From Desmodesmus armatus (Eukaryota; Chlorophyta; Chlorophyceae; Sphaeropleales; Scenedesmaceae), in NCBI GenBank assembly GCA_007449985.2, contig VIIQ02000785.1, positions 58,084 to 122,083 of the forward strand: a stretch of 64,000 nt of DNA, in the 5' to 3' direction. Positions 1 to 12,417 of this stretch are shown here, piece by piece. Below the pieces are notes generated by a model, which saw nothing but the letters and a program-made list of their open reading frames with translations, made no database searches and had not been told where the DNA came from. The position numbers and the translations under genes are program-made. The stretch's first letter is position 1; every line of letters begins with the position of its first letter.

Positions 1-13
1 TGCTTGAGCGTAC

Positions 14-3000
14 CTTTGTTTTCTTCTTCTTCTCCGGTGGTTTGAGGTCTGCCTCTGTTTTTGGCCCCAGCAGCGCCTCGACTGCTGACATCAGCTCTGC
101 CCTGACTGCAGCGCCATCGGCCCAGCGCAGCTGCTTGGTGATGGGAGCAACCAGCAGGTTGGTGTTGAAGTGGTACCTGGGTGTTGACCATCAGAATAAA
201 GGGGATATCTCTCATGGAGGGGGGGGCGCATGTATGTTTGGGGGCACGGGGGAGAACAGGGCAACCAGAAACATGTTCAAAGCTGTACATGTACAGCAAG
301 AGCTGGGCCAGTCAAAATCAGATGTTGATGGCGGTACAACAGCTGGGTGAAAGCCACAAGGTGAACGAAGTATGGAAATTTTGGGTGATAGACCCCGAGA
401 AGAATGAAGCGGTCATTTCCTTTTCGTCTGCATTCGTCGTCTTCCAGACGAAATCACTGATAGCCCACCCGACCCACTGCGAGTCCAACACCACATTGCC
501 GGACATGCCGGTCAGGCTGTAAGCAATGTCAGCATTCGCTTCCTTTTGTTTTTCCACTTCCTTCTGTCGTTATCTGATTTGCAATCGACCACGAAACGAA
601 CTTGCAGGCATGTCAAGGCTCAAAGCGAGAAGAGTGCGCCCCAGGCTCAAACAGCACTCACTCACTCAAACAGCGCGGCTCCTAAACTATGAACGACACC
701 ACTGATTCATGTACCCTCAAGTTTGCAACAGTAGCATGGACTCATGGCTAGATGCACGTTAGCAGGTCATGAGTTGGATACCACCCCTTCCCCCCTGGGC
801 ATTTTTTGGCCACTGGGGGCACTGGGGGCACACCTTGGAGTACACCCATATATCTCGTTTGATGTGCTGCATGTATTTGAAAATGCTATCTTACTTTTGT
901 GTTCACCCCCACTGTTGAAAGCAAAGTGGATGATCCACTTGTAACAACCTGCCCACAATTCACCCCCCCCCTCCCACCACCAAGGGCACAATCCTGTCAC
1001 CACCGACACACACGCCACCACCACCACGCCCCACATGCCCTGCTCCCAGCTCCTCTATGAGTTCATCCTTCTTTCCCTCCAGCACCTCAGCAACTGCTGC
1101 GTTGATCTGTTCTGCCCCCCCCCCCCCCCCAAAAATACACGCATCTACATCCCGAACGACTTTCATCAACCCTGGACCCCCCCCCCCCACACACACACAC
1201 GCCACCAAGGAAATAATATCCTGCCTCCACACACACATCCTTGGATGGTTGATGCATTGGCTGGCTGCACTCCCTGTGTTTACACACATGACCCCCCCCC
1301 CCCCCCCCCCCCACCAGACCCCACCCCACGCATATAGGGTAGAGTCCTCGCCCCCCACCGCCCCTCGTCCCTCCATCTGGCTCACCGCTCTTCAATCAAT
1401 TCATCTTTCTTTGCCTCCAGCACCTCTGCAACTGCTGCCTTGATCTGCTCTGGTGTCACCTGCAGCAGCATACAAACAAAAAGGCGGGACAGAGAGGATT
1501 TGCCAGTCAGCACAGGACTCAACTGAACTGTACAGAACACAACATGCCATCACATCAGAAGCCTCATGGCATAGCACAACACAATGCAACACTCAGTGAG
1601 GAACAGCACCCTGAAAAGTGCCTATCGCAATTTGGCATGGCGTACAACAACAAACAGATCACGATGTGTTTGTTGTTGCACTGCAACAGCACAGCACAGC
1701 ACCCCACAGCATACCGCTCACGCCAGCTGACACCATATGCATGCAAGGTTGGATTGGTATGGAGTATGCAGCTACGCCATGTTGTCTAAGCCTGCGATGA
1801 CTTTTGGTTGTGCGATGCTGACTGTCTTATTTTGCCACTGGCTGTGACTGAAAATTCATAATGCCTCTGCAGCTTCCCACATCACTCACCACGACACCAA
1901 CACCTGAAGCCTCTTCAAATGCTGCACCGTCAAGGGCCTCAGGTCCCAACTTCTTCAGGAACTCAAAGGCGCCATCCAGCTGAGGCGGGCTCTATAGTTA
2001 TTGGGGGGGGGGGGGGGGGAGCCGCAACATAAAAGAATGGGGGTGTTGACATCAAGCCAAGAACGCAGCTTTGCAGTTGCCCATGTAAGATGGAGTGGCT
2101 GTGGGGGGAAACACATGTGTTTCAGCATCAACAGCCTCACACCCTTGACTCTCCCAGAAACAAAATCCGACCCATTGAGCTGAGGCGGGATCTGAAGTTG
2201 ATGTGGAAGCATGGAGTGCAACTCCAGTGGTGTAAGTGTGTGTGTGTGTGTGTGGGGGGGGGGGGGGGGTGGACGGCAATGGCAGCTACAATAGGGAAGA
2301 ACAGCCAAGAGGCGGCTGCAAATAATTATATGTCAAAGGTTGCGGTCATCACAATCATTGACAAGAAGCACACTGCAGCTGCCCTTTGACTGTACATCCT
2401 TCAAACTCCCTACCTACAGGGAATGCTTGGAGTGTGTGTCAGGAGGGGTAGACCCAGCCATCCTTACAGGGCGTCAAGCCAATGGGAGGTAATCATAAGG
2501 CGTTATTGGGTTTGGAAGGGGCCCTGAAGCATTATATTACACCGGGGATGTCAACCTCCTAGGGCGCTGGGCAGCACAGTGCGGACGGGTGAGGGATAAA
2601 GCGCAGGAGGGGAGGGGGGCCAGCAGTGCCAAAGTGCTGGGGATCATCCCCCCCCCCCCCCCCCGTAATGGTGCCAATTCAGCCTTCAAGCTTCCCCAGG
2701 GGAGCGGGAAAATGTGCAATGTGAGCCTGGCCCAACCACTGATAGATAAAGACGGTCGTCAAAGGGGATAGGGGGGGGGGATTGCTTGAGTATAGTGTGT
2801 AAAATTAGGTTTGAAAAAGTGAAGCAGCCCGCCACTTGGCAAACTGGTAGTGCGTTTTAGTCTCTCATGGCAACGCCAGGTCTCATTATTTGCTGCATGG
2901 TATCCCACACAACTGGCTCTGGATGGACTGCGATGCAGTTTGAGGGAAGGGGCCCCGATGGTGGTGAACCGCACACGCCTAGCAGGGGCAGCCCGTGAGG

Positions 3001-6000
3001 TGGGCTTTTCAAGGGTGTAAACACAGGGAGGGGGGGGTGTCAAGGAAGCAGGTGTAAGGTGTTGGTGTGGAAGATTGAAGGGGCTGACGGCTGGCATAAC
3101 CACCATACACCGCAGTCTTTGCTGCAAGGTGTCCCACCCAAGTGGCTGTGAATGGAGTGCAATGCTGTTGGAGGGCAGGGGCCCTGAGGGTGGTGTACGG
3201 CACACGTCTAGCAGGGGCAGCCCGTGAGGTAAAGAGGGCTTTTCAAAGGTATCGACGTGTGGGGGGGGGGGGGTATGGTCAAGGAAGCAGGTGTAAGGTG
3301 TTGATGTGGAAGATTGAAGGGGCTGACGGCTGGCATAACCACCATACACCGCAGTCTTTGCTGCAAGGTGCCCCACCCAAGTGGCTGTGAATGGAGTGCA
3401 ATGCTGTTGGAGGGCAGGGGCCCTGAGGGTGGTGTACGGCACACGTCTAGCAGGGGCAGCCCGTGAGGTAAAGAGGGCTTTTCAAAGGTATCGACGTGGG
3501 GGGGGGGGTATGGTCAAGGAAGGAGGTGTAAGGTGTTGATGTGGAAGATTGAAGGGGCTGACGGCTGGCATAACCACCATACACCGCAGTCTTTGCTGCA
3601 AGGTGCCCCACCCAAGTGGCTGTGAATGGAGTGCAATGCTGTTGGAGGGCAGGGGCCCTGAGGGTGGTGTACGGCACACGTCTAGCAGGGGCAGCCCGTG
3701 AGGTAAAGAGGGCTTTTCAAAGGTATCGACGTGGGGGGGGGGGGGGTATGGTCAAGGAAGCAGGTGTAAGGTGTTGATGTGGAAGATTGAAGGGGCTGAC
3801 GGCTGGCATAACCACCATACACCGCAGTCTTTGCTGCAAGGTGCCCCACCCAAGTGGCTGTGAATGGAGTGCAATGCTGTTGGAGGGCAGGGGCCCTGAG
3901 GGTGGTGTACGGCACACGTCTAGCAGGGGCAGCCCGTGAGGTAAAGAGGGCTTTTCAAAGGTATCAACGTGGGGGGGGGGGATGGTCAAGGAAGGAGGTG
4001 TAAGGTGTTGATGTGGAAGATTGAAGGGGCTGACGGCTGGCATAACCACCATACACCGCAGTCTTTGCTGCAAGGTGCCCCACCCAAGTGGCTGTGAATG
4101 GAATGCAATGCTGTTGGAGGGCAGGGGCCCTGAGGGTGGTGTACGGCACACGTCTAGCAGGGGCAGCCCGTGAGGTAAAGAGGGCTTTTCAAAGGTATCG
4201 ACGTGGGGGGGGGGGGGGGGGGGTATGGTCAAGGAAGCAGGTGTAAGGTGTTGATGTGGAAGATTGAAGGGGCTGACGGCTGGCATAACCACCATACACC
4301 GCAGTCTTTGCTGCAAGGTGCCCCACCCAGGTGGCTGTGAATGGAGTGCAATGCTGTTGGAGGGCAGGGGCCCTGAGGGTGGTGTACGGCACACGTCTAG
4401 CAGGGGCAGCCCGTGAGGTAAAGAGGGCAAAGGTATCAACGTGGGGGGGGGGGATGGTCAAGGAAGGAGGTGTAAGGTGTTGATGTGGAAGATTGAAGGG
4501 GCTGACGGCTGGCATAACCACCATACACCGCAGTCTTTGCTGCAAGGTGCCCCACCCAAGTGGCTGTGAATGGAGTGCAATGCTGTTGGAGGGCAGGGGC
4601 CCTGAGGGTGGTGTACGGCACACGTCTAGCAGGGGCAGCCCGTGAGGTAAAGAGGGCTTTTCAAAGGTATCGACGTGGGGGGGGGGGGGATGGTCAAGGA
4701 AGGAGGTGTAAGGTGTTGATGTGGAAGATTGAAGGGGCTGACGGCTGGCATAACCACCATACACCGCAGTCTTTGCTGCAAGGTGCCCCACCCAAGTGGC
4801 TGTGAATGGAGTGCAATGCTGTTGGAGGGCAGGGGCCCTGAGGGTGGTGTACGGCACACGTCTAGCAGGGGCAGCCCGTGAGGTAAAGAGGGCTTTTCAA
4901 AGGTATCGACGTGGGGGGGGGGGATGGTCAAGGAAGGAGGTGTAAGGTGTTGATGTGGAAGATTGAAGGGGCTGACGGCTGGCATAACCACCATACACCG
5001 CAGTCTTTGCTGCAAGGTGCCCCACCCAAGTGGCTGTGAATGGAGTGCAATGCTGTTGGAGGGCAGGGGCCCTGAGGGTGGTGTACGGCACACGTCTAGC
5101 AGGGGCAGCCCGTGAGGTAAAGAGGGCTTTTCAAAGGTATCGACGTGGGGGGGGGGGGGGGTATGGTCAAGGAAGCAGGTGTAAGGTGTTGATGTGGAAG
5201 ATTGAAGGGGCTGACGGCTGGCATAACCACCATACACCGCAGTCTTTGCTGCAAGGTGCCCCACCCAAGTGGCTGTGAATGGAGTGCAATGCTGTTGGAG
5301 GGCAGGGGCCCTGAGGGTGGTGTACGGCACATGTCTAGCAGGGGCAGCCCGTGAGGTAAAGAGGGCTTTTCAAAGGTATCGACGTGGGGGGGGGGGGGGG
5401 GTATGGTCAAGGAAGCAGGTGTAAGGTGTTGATGTGGAAGATTGAAGGGGCTGACGGCTGGCATAACCACCATACACCGCAGTCTTTGCTGCAAGGTGCC
5501 CCACCCAAGTGGCTGTGAATGGAGTGCAATGCTGTTGGAGGGCAGGGGCCCTGAGGGTGGTGTACGGCACACGTCTAGCAGGGGCAGCCCGTGAGGTAAA
5601 GAGGGCTTTTCAAAGGTATCGACGTGGGGGGGGGGGGATGGTCAAGGAAGGAGGTGTAAGGTGTTGATGTGGAAGATTGAAGGGGCTGACGGCTGGCATA
5701 ACCACCATACACCGCAGTCTTTGCTGCAAGGTGCCCCACCCAAGTGGCTGTGAATGGAGTGCAATGCTGTTGGAGGGCAGGGGCCCTGAGGGTGGTGTAC
5801 GGCACACGTCTAGCAGGGGCAGCCCGTGAGGTAAAGAGGGCTTTTCAAAGGTATCGACGTGGGGGGGGGTATGGTCAAGGAAGGAGGTGTAAGGTGTTGA
5901 TGTGGAAGATTGAAGGGGCTGACGGCTGGCATAACCACCATACACCGCAGTCTTTGCTGCAAGGTGCCCCACCCAGGTGGCTGTGAATGGAGTGCAATGC

Positions 6001-8006
6001 TGTTGGAGGGCAAGGGCCCTGAGGGTGGTGTACGGCACACGTCTAGCAGGGGCAGCCCGTGAGGTAAAGAGGGCTTTTCAAAGGTATCAACGTGGGGGGG
6101 GGGGTATGGTCAAGGAAGGAGGTGTAAGGTGTTGATGTGGAAGATTGAAGGGGCTGACGGCTGGCATAACCACCATACACCGCAGTCTTTGCTGCAAGGT
6201 GCCCCACCCAGGTGGCTGTGAATGGAGTGCAATGCTGTTGGAGGGCAGGGGCCCTGAGGGTGGTGTACGGCACACGTCTAGCAGGGGCAGCCCGTGAGGT
6301 AAAGAGGGCTTTTCAAAGGTATCAACGTGGGGGGGGGGGATGGTCAAGGAAGGAGGTGTAAGGTGTTGATGTGGAAGATTGAAGGGGCTGACGGCTGGCA
6401 TAACCACCATACACCGCAGTCTTTGCTGCAAGGTGCCCCACCCAAGTGGCTGTGAATGGAGTGCAATGCTGTTGGAGGGCAGGGGCCCTGAGGGTGGTGT
6501 ACGGCACACGTCTAGCAGGGGCAGCCCGTGAGGTAAAGAGGGCTTTTCAAAGGTATCGACGTGGGGGGGGGGGGTATGGTCAAGGAAGGAGGTGTAAGGT
6601 GTTGATGTGGAAGATTGAAGGGGCTGACGGCTGGCATAACCACCATACACCGCAGTCTTTGCTGCAAGGTGCCCCACCCAAGTGGCTGTGAATGGAGTGC
6701 AATGCTGTTGGAGGGCAGGGGCCCTGAGGGTGGTGTACGGCACACGTCTAGCAGGGGCAGCCCGTGAGGTAAAGAGGGCTTTTCAAAGGTATCGACGTGG
6801 GGGGGGGGGGGGGTATGGTCAAGGAAGGAGGTGTAAGGTGTTGATGTGGAAGATTGAAGGGGCTGACGGCTGGCATAACCACCATACACCGCAGTCTTTG
6901 CTGCAAGGTGCCCCACCCAAGTGGCTGTGAATGGAGTGCAATGCTGTTGGAGGGCAGGGGCCCTGAGGGTGGTGTACGGCACACGTCTAGCAGGGGCAGC
7001 CCGTGAGGTAAAGAGGGCTTTTCAAAGGTATCGACGGGGGGGGGGGGGGGGGGGGGGGTATGGTCAAGGAAGCAGGTGTAAGGTGTTGGTGTGGAAATTG
7101 AAGGGGCTGACGGCTGGCATAACCACCATACACCGCAGTCTTTGCTGCAAGGTGCCCCACCCAAGTGGCTGTGAATGGAGTGCAATGCTGTTGGAGGGCA
7201 GGGGCCCTGAGGGTGGTGTACGGCACACGTCTAGCAGGGGCAGCCCGTGAGGTAAAGAGGGCTTTTCAAAGGTATCGACGTGGGGTGGGGGGGGGGGATG
7301 GTCAAGGAAGCAGGTGTAAGGTGTTGGTGTGGAAATTGAAGGGGCTGACGGCTGGCATAACCACCATACACCGCAGTCTTTGCTGCAAGGTGCCCCACCC
7401 AAGTGGCTGTGAATGGAGTGCAATGCTGTTGGAGGGCAGGGGCCCTGAGGGTGGTGTACGGCACACGTCTAGCAGGGGCAGCCCGTGAGGTAAAGAGGGC
7501 TTTTCAAAGGTATCGACGTGGGGGGGGGGTATGGCCAAGGAAGGAGGTGTAAGGTGTTGATGTGGAAGATTGAAGGGGCTGACGGCTGGCATAACCACCA
7601 TACACCGCAGTCTTTGCTGCAAGGTGCCCCACCCAACCAGCTGTGAATGGAGTGCAATGCTGCCTAGAAAGGGGCCCCGAGGGTGGTGAACGGCACACGT
7701 CTAGCACGGGCGTGAGGTAATGAGGGTAAAGAAGGTATCAACTCGCGCGCCGGGGGGGGGGGGGGGGGGGGTCAAGGAAGGAGGTGTAAGGTGGTGGTGT
7801 GGAAGACTGAAGGGGCTGGTGGCTGCACGGCCATCAACCTCATCAGTCTTTCACAGCACTGCCTGGTCTCCACTCCTTGTCCACTCATCCCGTAACCTGA
7901 TGCAGTTGTACTTCTAGGTGCTGCAAGGTTTCAAACCATCTGGCAGTCATTGGATGTACTGCAACAAGTATTAACTGTGGGGGTGGTGTGTGTGTGTGTG
8001 TGTGTT

Positions 8007-8037
<31 letters not shown>

Positions 8038-10596
8038 GGGGTAAATGGTCAAATGAGGCGGTAAGGTGGTGGTGTGAAAGACTGAAGGGGTTGACAGCTG
8101 ATGTAACGAGGGGGTCCTGAGGGTTGTGTATGACGTATGTCTAGCAGGGGCAGCCGGTGAGGTAGAGAGGGGCGGGAGTGTCAGAGGAGGGGTGGGGTGG
8201 GTGGATGGAGGGGGGGGGGGTCAAGAAAGGAGGTAAGGTGTTGGTGCAGAAGACTGAAGCGGCTAACGGCTGTTCAAGAACCGGCTACCCTTCAGTCTTT
8301 CACAGCACTGCCTGGTCTCCACTCCTCGTCCATTCTTACCCCTGCTTGATGCAGGTGTTGTGCTTCTAGCTGCTGCGAGGGTCCAAACCAACTTGCTGTC
8401 ATTGGATGGTGTAACAAGTGCACAGGGTGGTGGTGTGAGGGGAGAGTGGGAAGGGGGGGTATGGTCAAGGAAGGAAGTAAGGAGTAGGTGTGGAAGACTG
8501 AATAGGTTGGCGGCTGGCATGCCGGCACCCTCAATCAGTTTGCCACAGCACTGCCTCGTCTCCATTCCTCGTCAACTCTTACCCCTGCCTGCTGCAACCG
8601 TTGTGCCTTCAGCTGCTGCAACGGGTCCAAACTACCTGGCTGAGGATCGGCTGCAATGCTAATGATGGGAGGGGCCTTGAGGGATGCGTGCGGGAAATGT
8701 CTGGCATGGCAGTCAGTGAAGTAGGAGGGACCCCCCACAAGTGTCAGAGGCGGTGGGGGGCGGTGGGGGGCGGGGGGGGGGGGGGGGGGGGGGTCAAGGA
8801 AGGAGAGCAGGCGTCGGTGTGGAAGGCTGAGGCGGCTAGAAGCCCAGAGGACCGCTTGCCACTCCACATTTTCACATCACTGCCTGGTCTCTCTCCAACC
8901 CTGTGTCCACGCTTTCCCCTACCTGACGAGGTGTTATGCTTCTTGCTGCTGCAAGGGGTCCAAAAGCAATTGACAGTCAGTGACGCTAAGTATTGCGTAT
9001 GGTCCACTCTGGCAAGGCATACAGGGTGGTAGGGAGGTATGGAGGGGGCTCCCGGGTGTAAAAAGGGGGGGGGGGGTGAAGATACGGTCAAAGAAGGAAC
9101 TAGGGTGTTGGTGTGGAAGACTGAAGAGGCTGACGGCTCGCTTCACCACCATAAGACTTATCCAGTCTTTCACAGCACTGCCTGATCTCCATTCCTTGTC
9201 CACTCGTACCCCCCTGCCTGATGCAGTCGTGCTTCTAGGTGCTGCAAGGTTTCAAACCATCTGGAAGTCATTGGATGGGCTGCAACAAGTACAAACTGTT
9301 GGGGTGTTGTGTGTGTGTGTGTGTGTGGGGGGGGGGGGGCAATGGTCTAGGAAGGAGGTAAGGTGTTGGTGCGGGGGGCTGACGGCTGGCATCGCCAGAC
9401 CAACCTCATTCAACTTCATTCAGTCTTTCACAGCACTGCTTGGTCTCCAATCCTTGTCCATTGTTCCCGTTGCCCTGATGCAGGTGTTATGCTTCTAGCT
9501 GCTGCGAGGGCCCAAGCAAGTGGCCGCCATTGGAGCCCGTGACGCTCTCAGATGGAGGGGGCGCTAAGCATTGTGTATGGTTCACATCTGGCAGGGCATC
9601 CTGTGAGATAGAGAGGTATAGAAGGATCTCCGGGGTGTAGAAGAGGGGAGACAATGGTCAAGGGAGGAGGTAGGGTGTTGTGGAAGACTGAATAGGCTGG
9701 CGGATGGCATGCCGGCAACCTCATACAGTCTTTCACAGCACAACCTGGTATCCATTCCTCGTCACTCTCCCGCCTGCCTGATGCAAGCGTTGTGCTGTCA
9801 GCTGCTGCAAGGCATCTGCCAAACATGCCTTGTCAAACAAGCAAACCAAACAGAGGCCAAACAAATTGCCTGTGGATGGGCTGAAAGGTTACTTGAGGGA
9901 GGGGACCCTGACTGCCATGTACAGCAAATGTCTATCAAGGGGAGCCGGTGAGGTAGGAAGGGCCCTCCCGGGGTGTCAGAGGTGTTGGTGTGTGGCAGAG
10001 GGGGGGGGGGGGGATGGACAAGAAAGGAGATAAGGTGGTGGTGTGGAAGACTGAAGAGGCTAACAGCTGGGAAAACTGCCAGCACCCTCAGTCTCACACA
10101 GCACTGCCTAATCTCCACCCCTTGCACAAGAGGCATGTCCACTCTTCCCCCTGTCTGATGCAGGTGTTGTGCTTCTAGCTGCAGCCAGGGGCCGAGACTG
10201 GCTGTAGATGGGCTGCGATGTTATTGGAAGGAGGAGGCTCTGACTGCCATGTATGGCGAACGCCGCGGCTGCCCTGATAGAGTCTATAAACCAGTGAGGT
10301 GAGAAGGGCCGTTTCCCATGTGTGAAGGCGGGGGGGGGGGGGGGGGGGGGCTGACGAATTGAGGCAGGTAGGGGCACAGCCAGGCAAACCCACTTCAGTT
10401 CTTGTAACACCCACCCCCCCCCCTCTCCCTCCCCACCACCCCACCCTCCCTCGCTTCTTTCCAAAAACAATTATACAACTCAGCACACACCATCATGCCC
10501 GCAGCCCCCAGCCCAGCCCACCTTGATTGTCTCCTCTGCCACGTGCCGCAGCAGCACTGGCCTGTGCACCAGAGCATTGGCGGGGTACTGCATGCA

Positions 10597-10627
<31 letters not shown>

Positions 10628-12001
10628 GCAGATCCAAGCCATTTTCAGGGTTCAAGGTTAGGCAGGCAGGCAGCAACAGCAGCAAGACGCCAACAAGCAA
10701 TTCACGTCATTTCAGAGTTCAAGGTTAGGCAGGCAGGTCACATGGTGCAGCAGCAGGACACCAGCAGGAAGGGTGGGTCTCGTGCTGCCCTGCCCTGCGG
10801 CGGCAGAGGCCATGCCAGTGAATAAACAGGTTGGTCGCCAAGCTTCAAGTCATTCCCGATGCACAATAATGTATGAAACATTAATGTGCATTGGGGTAGC
10901 ACTCATAGAACCAGCAGCAGAACAGTCAGCTGGTTTTGGTCAGAATGTCCCTCCATTGGGGGTGGCTTGTAGCGCAGCTGCTACTGCCATGGTACTGCTG
11001 CTGCTACTGCCACCTGCTGCTGCAGTAAAGATGCTTGCCTTGAGGCTTTGAAGCGTGTCTTTCAATTGAAGGCTGACCCTGACTACTAACAAGGTGTCCC
11101 TTGGGAGCACTCACAATCACGTAGTGGTGCTGCTGCTTGCTGAAGCATGTGTTTCAGTGAAAATGCAACAGCCTGTAAACTGCCTCCCCCCCCCCCCCGG
11201 GGGGGCGCGCGCACGCACAGCTGCTGCTGCCACAATTCAGCTGAACTGTTCCAGGTTGTTCCACCTGCCTAAATGAGAGCCTGTTCATGCACCCACAACC
11301 CTGCTGGCAATAGTGTGCGCACTCTGTTGCCCTAAACCCTGTTCACGCTCACAAGTGGGGGCTCTTGCCACCTGCTGCACTTGCTGACAACAGGGTTACT
11401 GAGATTTACAAAGGGTCCAGCTGCAACTGCAATCCCTGGATAGCTATTGTTTGCACAGGTCAGCTGTCGTTGCCCAAATTGTCCATGACCCACCAGGCAA
11501 CTCAATCCTGACCCCTGGACAGCTGTTGCTCACACAATTCAGCTGTGATGCCGCAATCAATCATTACAGCAGCATCCAAACCTGAATCCAACCTCTTCTG
11601 CACTCACCTTGCTGGCAACAGTGTACAGCAGGTTTCCCTTCTGCTTGGGGCACCCGGCTGTCAGGCCTGCTTCCTTCACCACATCCAGCAGCGCCTGAGT
11701 CAGCTTTGTGTTCTTCAACGTCTGCCTGTATTATGTTGTGAAAATATGAGGACATGTTAATGCTGCTGGATGAGCTTGAGATGCAGTGGCAGCAAGTTTT
11801 GCAGTTGGTGAGGGTTACAGCAGCAGATCAGGGCTGGTGTGACGGAAAGATCGTGGGAGGAGCAGCAGCAGGGGCTGTGATGATATATTCGTGTGTTACT
11901 TACTCCAACGCTGCTCCCTCCACGCCTATAGCCTCGAAAACAGGCCGTGCCTCCTCCTGCAGTTCCCTGGCAAGCCGCTCCTTCTCTTCCTTGCTAGCCA
12001 T
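14..12001 (-). CDS. QARS: Glutaminyl-tRNA synthetase, N-terminal part (partial, split gene)
   Basis: This gene would charge tRNA-Gln with glutamine in the cytosol. I splice six exons on the minus strand: 11904-12001, 11608-11725, 10522-10587, 1890-1979, 1386-1459 and 14-176. All have GT/AG borders and compatible phases, giving about 203 residues before the gene leaves the window. The start ATG (12001) sits in a strong GCCACCATGG context. The assembled protein follows the non-catalytic N-terminal domains of eukaryotic GlnRS: KQKGNLLYTVASK, YPANALVHRP, LKKLGPEALD, GVGVVVTPEQIKAA, then YHFNTNLLV and a Lys-rich linker ending KKKKTK. The catalytic domain with HIGH/KMSKS motifs must lie left of position 1. 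About four residues (usually TPAQ-like) are missing between exons 3 and 4, where an 8.5-kb intron full of tandem repeats lies, so a microexon may be hidden there. Identity is secure; the exon 3/4 junction is not. Confidence 0.88.
180..557 (-). other. Intron segment with an unidentified open frame
   Basis: This lies in the QARS intron between the exons at 14-176 and 1386-1459. A 79-codon minus-strand frame (318-557) has coding-like composition (for example GNVVLDSQWVGW), but I recognise no family in it. The region just right of it, to about 950, shows no gene or repeat that I can support. Confidence 0.2.
1058..1118 (-). pseudogene. Degenerate duplicate of a QARS exon end
   Basis: The minus strand repeats the end of the exon at 1386-1459 (reading AEQINAAVAEVLEGKKDELIEE), but without the GT donor after GAG. 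It lies downstream of the real donor, inside the next intron, and is flanked by C-runs (G-runs in the sense of the gene) at 1117-1130 and 961-970. It is an exon-edge duplication that has lost its splice site. Confidence 0.7.
2880..7722. repeat. Tandem array of about 20 units of about 235 bp
   Basis: The block containing ctgacggctggcat recurs near 3085, 3324, 3559, 3797, 4031, 4272, 4503, 4738, 4973, 5210, 5450, 5686, 5924, 6157, 6390, 6621, 6860, 7109, 7349 and 7578. Units are nearly identical except for a G-run of about 9 to 22 bases following cgacgtg. Length changes come mostly from this run. In the QARS (minus) sense each unit reads C-run, then about 50 bp, then CTGCCCCTGCTAG, which resembles a pyrimidine tract with an AG acceptor. 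The long open frames on both strands (up to 240 codons) are by-products of the repeat and are not annotated as genes. Confidence 0.95.
7722..10345. repeat. Diverged monomers related to the 235-bp array
   Basis: About eight monomers of roughly 300-450 bp share blocks with the neighbouring array: a G-run, tgtggaagactgaa, a gctgacggct-like motif, cagtctttcacagcactgcc and gctgctgcaagg. Each carries an extra block of about 70 bp between cagtcttt and gctgcaagg that the 235-bp units lack. On the minus strand this extra block holds an exon-like segment, gcag/CAGCTAGAAGCACAAC...GCAGG/GTAAGA (near 7893, 8340, 8590, 8915, 9210, 9475, 9780 and 10150). The 235-bp units look like deletion derivatives of this older monomer. 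Confidence 0.75.
10592..10627. repeat. (CAG)n microsatellite in QARS intron 2
   Basis: About ten CAG/GCA triplets on the plus strand, which is CTG in the sense of QARS. They end just upstream of the acceptor of the exon at 10522-10587. This is the same placement, (CTG)n directly before a 3' splice site, seen several times in this window. Confidence 0.9.
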
Positions 12002-12417
12002 GGTGGCTGCCGACTGTGATATTTTAGTAATCAAGCTTTGAAGTAGAAGGATTGTAGTTCTGTCATTATTGTGTGAGGGACTGTGCCAGCCTGTAGGTTT
12101 TGTGAGTCCGGGTTCACGACCGAATGGCTCTGCACTTCCCCAGATTCACGATGTCACGAAACGTACTCCGCTTTCTCACCAGCGCAGCAACGTATCGGCT
12201 CAGCTGTGTCAGCGGGTCACCCCCAGCACGATCTGTGCTTGCTCTGATTGCCACGTGCAGCTGTTCAGTGGGCTGGATCTGGCGATAGATGCTATATAAG
12301 TCCTGCTGGAGAACGTGAGCAGTGACTGGCGGAGTGCCTGACAGCAGCTGGGGACCTGGAGAGCTGGTGCAGCAGTAGACCTCACAGCAGCAGCACAGCA
12401 CCACAAGCAGAAGCGAA
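12002..12417. promoter_or_regulatory. Divergent promoter region with a TATA box
   Basis: This gap separates the QARS start codon (12001, minus) from a candidate start codon at 12418 (plus). A TATATAAG box at 12293-12300 lies about 120 bp before the plus-strand ATG, which fits a plus-strand transcription start near 12325. I see no obvious TATA box for QARS. A 54-codon plus-strand frame at 12124-12288 lies upstream of the TATA box and is probably not a gene. Confidence 0.5.

Noticed and set aside
3000..7700. CRISPR-like direct repeats
   Set aside because: Units are contiguous tandem repeats of about 235 bp with no unique spacers, in a eukaryotic context.
2759..7707. Many overlapping 60-240-codon frames on both strands
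   Set aside because: They repeat with the 235-bp unit and persist only because unit length and G-runs leave frames open. No family match and no splice logic fits them as exons.
12124..12288. 54-codon frame with an Arg-rich, presequence-like start
   Set aside because: It lies upstream of the TATA box, has no downstream exon or homologue that I recognise, and could not be tied to a gene.
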